Source: an uncultured Senegalimassilia sp.
Lineage (GTDB): Bacteria; Actinomycetota; Coriobacteriia; Coriobacteriales; Eggerthellaceae
Length of the DNA: 9,642 bases
Assembly (NCBI GenBank): GCA_934661765.1
Contig: CAKUJT010000091.1
Span: forward strand, 1 to 9,642
Direction of reading: 5' to 3'
This document shows, piece after piece, positions 5,598 to 9,642 of the stretch. Both the position numbers and the translations under genes were made by a program. The stretch's first letter is position 1, and every line of letters begins with the position of its first letter. Below the pieces are notes generated by a model, which did not search any database, had not been told where the DNA came from, and saw only the letters and a list, made by a program, of their open reading frames with translations.

Positions 5598-6199
5598 TAG
5601 TCAAGTCTCTCTGTTTTTGCATTTACATCATATAACGCAGTAAGCTTTCTGGGAAGTCCCCGTAAAATAAAATAAACAATAATAATTGTAATGATCTTAT
5701 CTGGTACATCTACTACGATCTCATCTAATAAAGAACCAATTCCCACTGACATTCCACCAGCCTGTGTAGCAGCAAATACAGCATCTCCCCATACATTACC
5801 GGTTGTACCGCCCCAGAATATAATATTCAGTGGAGTAGACACAAGTACTGCAGCCAGTCCGCCGCCAAGCGCACAGACAAAGGACTTGGGGAATGTGGAC
5901 ATAAATCCCATTCTGGCCAGAATACCTACCGCCAGTCCAATACACAGACTGGTAAATGCATAAATCAGAGTAATATTATCACCGGTTGTCAGCCCATAGA
6001 TCAGGTTATTGGCAGCCCCACAGACAGCTCCGATCACAGGTCCTCCCAGACATGCACCGATACAGGTTCCGATACAGTCCAGCCAAAGTGGCAGCTTTAA
6101 CAGGGATGCAAATAATTTTCCCAGGTAATTAATTCCAATACAGGCTGGAATTAATACAATAGTAGCCGTTGTGAATTTTGTTTTAAAAATTTTTCCCAT
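5597..6199 (-). CDS. ECF transporter substrate-binding (S) component, substrate unassigned
   Basis: A 200-residue membrane protein with about six hydrophobic segments (roughly 11-33, 42-64, 76-95, 105-128, 137-158, 166-182). Features include a loop with LKLPLWLDCIGTCIGACLGG, a NNLIYGLTTGD stretch and DEIVVDVPDK before the last helix. The size, the topology and its place just ahead of ecfT and the fused ATPase show an ECF S component with its own dedicated energising module. It is clearly different from the RibU-type protein at 8426-9061. Its substrate cannot be read from the sequence; the NiaR-like gene in the same operon points to a niacin-related compound. ATG at 6199 has AGGAG 7 nt upstream. 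The longer start at 6241 would run into the promoter-proximal half-site array. Confidence 0.85.
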   Translation of the reverse strand: MGKIFKTKFTTATIVLIPACIGINYLGKLFASLLKLPLWLDCIGTCIGACLGGPVIGAVCGAANNLIYGLTTGDNITLIYAFTSLCIGLAVGILARMGFMSTFPKSFVCALGGGLAAVLVSTPLNIIFWGGTTGNVWGDAVFAATQAGGMSVGIGSLLDEIVVDVPDKIITIIIVYFILRGLPRKLTALYDVNAKTERLD

Positions 6200-6235
6200 T
6201 TTTTCTCCTCTTATGCGAAGCTTTGCCACGCATAC

Positions 6236-6284
6236 TGTCATTTTATATTGGTATCTGTCATTTCACCTGACAAGACACCTGACA
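6236..6284. promoter_or_regulatory. Putative repressor operator array (four TGTCA/TGACA half-sites)
   Basis: Four half-sites occur: TGTCA at 6236-6240 and 6256-6260, and TGACA at 6268-6272 and 6280-6284. The middle pair is a perfect inverted repeat with a 7-bp gap. CACCTGACA is repeated at 12-bp spacing (6264-6272, 6276-6284), and CTGTCATTT is repeated at 20 bp (6235-6243, 6255-6263). The array lies just downstream of the -10 of the ECF operon, a typical repressor position. GACA/TGTC half-sites fit what I recall of NiaR boxes, but I cannot confirm this. Confidence 0.55.
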
Positions 6285-6292
6285 CAACAGAT

Positions 6293-6321
6293 AATTTACA
6301 CTTAAATTTTCCAAAAGTCAA
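6293..6321 (-). promoter_or_regulatory. Promoter of the ECF-niaR operon
   Basis: On the minus strand TTGACT (6321-6316) is followed after exactly 17 bp by TAAATT (6298-6293). The predicted start near 6286 puts the half-site array in the first 50 transcribed bases, about 90 nt ahead of the S-component ATG. Confidence 0.65.
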
Positions 6322-6372
6322 TATCTTTCATAATCACAAAAAGAAACTCCCCAACCCGGATAATTCCCTATC

Positions 6373-6401
6373 TTGCCCTTTCTCCGTCCTCTGTGTATAA
6401 T
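6373..6401 (+). promoter_or_regulatory. Promoter of the asparaginase operon
   Basis: TTGCCC (6373-6378), a 17-bp spacer and a perfect TATAAT (6396-6401) lie about 60 bp ahead of the asparaginase start. It diverges from the ECF promoter, with about 50 bp between the two -35 elements. Confidence 0.6.
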
Positions 6402-6459
6402 AAGAAATATTACGATTCCAAAATTTTTTATAATAATCAAAGCTCAGGAGTACACGGTT

Positions 6460-7461
6460 ATGAAAAAAATCCTACTGATCGCCACCGGCGGTACAATTGC
6501 TTCCAAATATACCAAAGAAGGACTTTCCCCTCAGATTTCCGCAGAAGAACTGCTGGAGTATATCCCCACTGCCAAAGAGTTCTGCACCATCGACACAGTG
6601 CAGCCTTTTTCCCTGGACAGTACCAATGTATGTGCTGACCACTGGCTGCAGCTGGCACAGCTCATTGAGAAAAAATATGAATTCTACGACGGGTTCGTAA
6701 TCTGCCACGGCACTGATACCATGGCTTACACTGCAGCTGCCCTGTCCTATCTGATTCAGAATAACCGCCGTCCTATCGTGATCACAGGAGCTCAGAAGCC
6801 CATTGACCTGGCCATCACAGACGCCCGCTCCAATCTGCTGGACAGCCTGCGGTTTGCTTCCCACGACAGGGCTCACGGTATCTCCATTGTATTTGGCGGC
6901 AAAGTAATTGCCGGTACCAGAGCCAAAAAGGAATTTTCCAAAAGCTACAATGCCTTTTCCAGTATTAATTACCCTGATATTGCCTCTGTTCACGATAACA
7001 AGATCATCTTTTATATTGATGACAAAGATCAGAACACCCGCCCGCTGGTTTTTTACCATCAGATGAATACCAACATCTTTCTCATGAAACTGATTCCCGG
7101 AACTGACGGACGGATCCTGGATACTCTGGCAGGCTCCTATGACGGACTTATCATCGAATCCTTTGGCGTAGGCGGTCTTCCAAACTATGGCAATGACAGT
7201 TTTCTGAATGCACTTTCAGACTGGATTTCTGCCGGTAAACTGGTATGCATGGCTACTCAGGTAACCCATGAGGGCAGCGATATGGAGGTCTATCAGGTTG
7301 GAAAAGTGATCAAGGAGAAATTTCCTATACTGGAATCCTATGACATGACTCTGGAAGCTTCTGTCACCAAAATGATGTGGGTGCTGGGCCAGACACAGGA
7401 GCTCCAAGAATGCAGAAGGTTATTTTATAAAACCATTAATCACGATCTGCTGTTCGTATAA
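6460..7461 (+). CDS. ansA: L-asparaginase, cytoplasmic
   Basis: The 333-residue enzyme hydrolyses L-asparagine to aspartate and ammonia. The two catalytic signatures are present: ATGGTIAS with nucleophile Thr12, and CHGTDTMAY with Thr85-Asp86. The neighbouring VITGAQKP, DARSNL and GTRAKKEFSKSYNAF blocks also fit the family, and a lysine near 156-157 fits the triad Lys. Length is normal (about 330 aa). There is no signal peptide, so it is probably cytoplasmic, like E. coli AnsA; the type I versus II split is uncertain from sequence alone. I chose ATG at 6460: CAGGAG lies 9 nt upstream and the family begins MKKILLIATGG. The in-frame ATG at 6373 overlaps the promoter. The gene is followed 35 nt later by a pseudouridine synthase gene. 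Confidence 0.93.
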   Translation: MKKILLIATGGTIASKYTKEGLSPQISAEELLEYIPTAKEFCTIDTVQPFSLDSTNVCADHWLQLAQLIEKKYEFYDGFVICHGTDTMAYTAAALSYLIQNNRRPIVITGAQKPIDLAITDARSNLLDSLRFASHDRAHGISIVFGGKVIAGTRAKKEFSKSYNAFSSINYPDIASVHDNKIIFYIDDKDQNTRPLVFYHQMNTNIFLMKLIPGTDGRILDTLAGSYDGLIIESFGVGGLPNYGNDSFLNALSDWISAGKLVCMATQVTHEGSDMEVYQVGKVIKEKFPILESYDMTLEASVTKMMWVLGQTQELQECRRLFYKTINHDLLFV

Positions 7462-7496
7462 TTCTTTCTATATTTCACCCCAAAAAGGAGAACCTT

Positions 7497-8387
7497 ATGA
7501 ACCGAACCATAGAATATACAATCCCGGAATCCCAGAACGGACTCCGGGTAGAACAATTTCTCAGAAGAAAGGGATACTCCCGGCAGAATCTCACAGAAAT
7601 CAAACGGATGTCCCAGAGCATCCTGGTAAACGGAATCCACTACTATATGCGTCAGACCCTGGCTGCAGGTGACCATCTACAGGTCTGTATCTGCGAGACA
7701 GAATCCTCGGAGAAAATCCCGCCGGTAAAGCTTCCCCTGAACATTGTTTATGAAGATGAAGACATCCTGGTGATCAACAAGCCTGCCGGAATGCCCATAC
7801 ACCCCTCCATGAAAAACTACTATAATTCTCTGGCCAATGCCCTGGCATGGTACTACCAGGATCAGGGAAAGCCTTTTATCTTCCGCTGCAGCAACCGCCT
7901 GGACCGGGATACCTCCGGGCTCACCGTAATTTCCAAACACCTGGTCAGCGCCAGCATCATGGCCGATATGACCAAAAAACGCCTGGTACACAGGGAATAC
8001 CTGGCCATCGTAAAAGGTGACCTCACCCCACCCGCAGGAACCATCACAGCCCCTCTTTCCCGCAAAGAAGGCTCCATTATTGAACGCACCGTAGATTTTG
8101 AACATGGTGAAGAAGCCATCACCCATTATAAACTGGTAAAAAAAGAAAATGGGCACAGCCTGGTCTCCCTTCAGTTGGAAACCGGCCGCACCCATCAGAT
8201 CCGTATCCATATGAAATACCTGGGCTATCCCCTTATCGGAGACTACCTCTACAACCCTGACATGGAACACATCACCCGCCAGGCCCTACATTCCTACCAC
8301 ATGGAATTCCCCCATCCCATAACCGGTCAGAAAATGACTTTCACAGCTCCCCTTCCCCCGGACATGTCTGCCATTATCTCTCTCTGA
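7497..8387 (+). CDS. RluA-family rRNA pseudouridine synthase
   Basis: The 296-residue protein converts specific uridines in ribosomal RNA (or tRNA) to pseudouridine. Residues about 15-65 form an S4-like RNA-binding region (VEQFLRRKGYSRQNLTEIKR, then LAAGDHLQV). The catalytic domain follows: VYEDEDILVINKPAGMPIHP (85-104), then NRLDRDTSG (133-141) with catalytic Asp136, where most members have HRLD. Further on is ETGRTHQIRIHMKYLGYPLI (228-247). A clear SD, AAAGGAG, precedes ATG by 6-7 nt. The 35-nt gap after the asparaginase gene suggests co-transcription, although the two functions are not obviously linked. Exact target uridine is unknown; RluD/YlyB-like is the nearest description. Confidence 0.92.
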   Translation: MNRTIEYTIPESQNGLRVEQFLRRKGYSRQNLTEIKRMSQSILVNGIHYYMRQTLAAGDHLQVCICETESSEKIPPVKLPLNIVYEDEDILVINKPAGMPIHPSMKNYYNSLANALAWYYQDQGKPFIFRCSNRLDRDTSGLTVISKHLVSASIMADMTKKRLVHREYLAIVKGDLTPPAGTITAPLSRKEGSIIERTVDFEHGEEAITHYKLVKKENGHSLVSLQLETGRTHQIRIHMKYLGYPLIGDYLYNPDMEHITRQALHSYHMEFPHPITGQKMTFTAPLPPDMSAIISL

Positions 8388-8396
8388 TACTGCAAT

Positions 8397-8415
8397 GGCG
8401 CAGTCTCTCTGCGCC
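8397..8415 (+). terminator. GC-rich hairpin between convergent genes
   Basis: GGCGCAG (8397-8403) and CTGCGCC (8409-8415) form a perfect 7-bp stem with a 5-nt loop, 10 bp after the pseudouridine synthase stop and 10 bp from the ribU stop. Neither strand has a T-tract after it, so it is a weak or bidirectional terminator at best. Confidence 0.45.
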
Positions 8416-8425
8416 CCTATTACTA

Positions 8426-9061
8426 TCAATCTCCTTTGAGCACTACACGGATTCTCTTATAAATAAAGAATACGATCAGAGATGTCAGTGTGTATTTAAA
8501 GATATTGAATGGGAAAATAATCAGTGCTGCAAAGCTAAGCAGACTGTTCACAGAGCTATGCACAGCTCCTCCCATTTCAATAAATGCCTCAATCGGCATT
8601 CCAAAAGCTTTGCCATAAGCCGGCAGCAGCACAAATGCATTCATAAAGCAAGCTACAACAGCTGTCAGCACTGTACCTGCAGCCATACCTATTACTGCAT
8701 GCTTTCTGTTCTTGACAGAATGAAAGCGATAGATCAGACCAGCCGGAACCACAAAGGTACATCCAAAAATAAAGTTAGCCAAATCTCCTACACCTGCTGT
8801 CATAGAACCCTTGGTCACCAGATGAACCAGAATCTTCACCAGTTCGATCAGTACGCCTGCAATAGGTCCCATGGCAAAAGATCCTACCAGCACCGGAATC
8901 TCAGAAAAATCCAACTGATAGAAAGACGGTGCCAGAAATGGAAGTGGAAACTCCAGATTCATCAATACACCTGCAATTGCTCCTAACATAGCAATCTGTG
9001 TAATTGTCCTCGTCTTGCTCCTGGCCACTACATTGCCGTTTCTCAATACCTGTTCACTCAT
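8426..9061 (-). CDS. ribU: Riboflavin ECF transporter S component RibU
   Basis: A 211-residue membrane protein that binds and imports riboflavin together with an EcfA-EcfA'-EcfT module. The family block LDFSEIPVLVGSFAMGPIAG, with a following VLIELVKILVHLVTKGS, is seen at about residues 50-86. About six hydrophobic segments and a basic C-terminus (KRIRVVLKG) complete the expected fold. The ATG has AAAGGAG about 8 nt upstream. The FMN riboswitch and terminator in its leader show control by FMN and strongly support the assignment. No energising genes lie beside it, which fits group II ECF S components that share a common module. The fused-ATPase operon at 2630-6199 has its own S component, so sharing with that module is only a possibility. 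Confidence 0.93.
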   Translation of the reverse strand: MSEQVLRNGNVVARSKTRTITQIAMLGAIAGVLMNLEFPLPFLAPSFYQLDFSEIPVLVGSFAMGPIAGVLIELVKILVHLVTKGSMTAGVGDLANFIFGCTFVVPAGLIYRFHSVKNRKHAVIGMAAGTVLTAVVACFMNAFVLLPAYGKAFGMPIEAFIEMGGAVHSSVNSLLSFAALIIFPFNIFKYTLTSLIVFFIYKRIRVVLKGD

Positions 9062-9161
9062 ACTGTTTCTCTCCTTTGAAATAATTTTTTGCAGATGTCA
9101 GGCAAAAGCCCCACATCTTTCTGCAAAAGAAAATTCCACAAGAATGCTGTTACAACAACAT

Positions 9162-9188
9162 AAAAAGCCCCGGATATCCATCCGGGGC
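9162..9188 (-). terminator. Riboswitch-controlled intrinsic terminator of ribU
   Basis: GCCCCGGAT and ATCCGGGGC form a perfect 9-bp stem (9180-9188 with 9167-9175 on the minus strand) with a 4-nt loop, followed by TTTTT (9166-9162). It lies about 30 nt after the FMN aptamer, where FMN binding would favour termination. Confidence 0.9.
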
Positions 9189-9216
9189 ACTGAGCACGTA
9201 CTTTTGTATACTGCGT

Positions 9217-9339
9217 GTTCTTCTCTCATCCAGACTTTACTGTCGGTTTTGGAATTTCACCAAATCAGCCGCCGAAGCGGGTCGCGGACTATACCGCCGG
9301 TAGGGAATTTCGCAACTGCGATCACCCAACCCCGAAGAA
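9217..9339 (-). ncRNA. FMN riboswitch (RFN element)
   Basis: The minus strand carries the conserved RFN blocks in order: TTCTTCGGGG at the 5' end, AATTCCCTACCGGCGGTA, a GTCCGCGACCC block, TGATTTGGTGAAATTCC, then CCGACAGTAAAGTCTGGATG and GAGAGAAGAA closing the basal stem. It senses FMN in the nascent mRNA and acts with the terminator at 9162-9188 to lower ribU expression when FMN is plentiful. The P2 arm carries a small extra hairpin (9310-9321, TCGC-AGTT-GCGA). Confidence 0.95.
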
Positions 9340-9359
9340 TTTTCTTTTAACTGAAACCG

Positions 9360-9388
9360 ATTATACTATATACGCATACTCTTTTCAA
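9360..9388 (-). promoter_or_regulatory. Promoter of the ribU riboswitch transcript
   Basis: TTGAAA (9388-9383), a 17-bp spacer and a perfect TATAAT (9365-9360) on the minus strand. The predicted start falls about 10-15 nt ahead of the aptamer, as expected for an RFN leader. Confidence 0.75.
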
Positions 9389-9405
9389 GAGATTTTATTG
9401 ATTTT

Positions 9406-9642
9406 TCAGTCCTTTTTGTAAAGCACAAATGCCTCATATGGGTTCAGGGTAATTTTCCTGTCAAATACTTTTCTGCCCATATTTGTGATCAGGCACTGAG
9501 TTCCTTCTGCAAATGTTTCCGGAAGTTCCATTTCCGCTTCCTGCGCACTGAAATTACATACTGTAAGCAGCTTCTCTGATCCAAGCTTTCTTGTGTAAGC
9601 GAAGATCTGGTCATGGTCACGGTACAGAGCCTCAAATTCTCC
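9406..9642 (-). CDS. C-terminal end of a glycoside hydrolase, probably GH13 alpha-glucosidase
   Basis: The last 78 residues of a gene that continues past the right edge, ending in TGA (9406-9408). The fragment begins GEFEALYRDHDQIFAYTRKL and continues with LLTVCNFSAQEAEMELPE, ending NPYEAFVLYKKD. This fits the C-terminal beta-sandwich of GH13 oligo-1,6-glucosidase or trehalose-6-phosphate hydrolase-type enzymes, where a YRxxxx-hydrophobic-NFS pattern and a PYEAxVL ending are usual. No catalytic residues are in view, so substrate cannot be judged. The frame is fully open to the window end and its codon use is like the neighbours. The ribU promoter starts just downstream (within about 20 bp of the stop), so ribU has its own transcription unit. 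Confidence 0.8.
   Translation of the reverse strand, partial: GEFEALYRDHDQIFAYTRKLGSEKLLTVCNFSAQEAEMELPETFAEGTQCLITNMGRKVFDRKITLNPYEAFVLYKKD

Noticed and set aside
6472..7059. 195-residue minus-strand open frame inside the asparaginase gene
   Set aside because: It is the antisense shadow of a clear enzyme gene and has no family pattern or ribosome site.
7677..8270. 197-residue minus-strand open frame inside the pseudouridine synthase gene
   Set aside because: Antisense shadow; the plus strand carries all RluA motifs.
8558..9350. Plus-strand open frames across ribU and its riboswitch
   Set aside because: They are opposite RibU and the FMN riboswitch, both of which are far better supported.

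Overview
The window looks like chromosome of a gut-type Clostridia, probably Lachnospiraceae. The reasons are moderate-GC Firmicutes coding, AGGAGG-type ribosome sites, sigma-A-like promoters, an FMN riboswitch ahead of a RibU-type ECF S component, a fused-ATPase ECF operon, and scraps of integrative-element genes. The genus is inference.

Region 1 (1-2410) is an accessory zone. On the minus strand it holds a small two-helix membrane protein, a broken TnpW-like transposon protein, a dinD gene, a 59-aa small gene, and a decayed gene fragment that overlaps that small gene's start by ATGA. Directly after the dinD stop codon lies a 122-bp sequence that can fold into a four-way junction with no unpaired junction bases. 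A 19-bp perfect direct repeat brackets dinD and the small gene. This looks like the remains of a mobilizable element; no recombinase or relaxase gene is present.

Region 2 (2409-6321, minus strand) is one tight operon: ECF S component, EcfT, a fused two-domain EcfA ATPase and a NiaR-like 3H-domain repressor, with overlaps of 1, 1 and 4 nt. The promoter, TTGACT-17-TAAATT, is followed by four TGTCA/TGACA half-sites. The inferred model is an importer for a niacin-like NAD precursor, repressed by the regulator encoded at its end. A 202-bp imperfect palindrome lies just after the regulator gene.

Region 3 (6373-8415, plus strand) is divergent from region 2: a cytoplasmic L-asparaginase followed by an RluA-family pseudouridine synthase, probably co-transcribed, then a GC-rich hairpin in the convergent gap.

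Region 4 (8426-9388, minus strand) is a complete riboflavin uptake unit: promoter, FMN riboswitch, intrinsic terminator, long leader and ribU. RibU has no energising module beside it, so it presumably shares an EcfAAT encoded elsewhere, or possibly the one here. At the right edge is the C-terminal end of a glycoside hydrolase gene, probably GH13.
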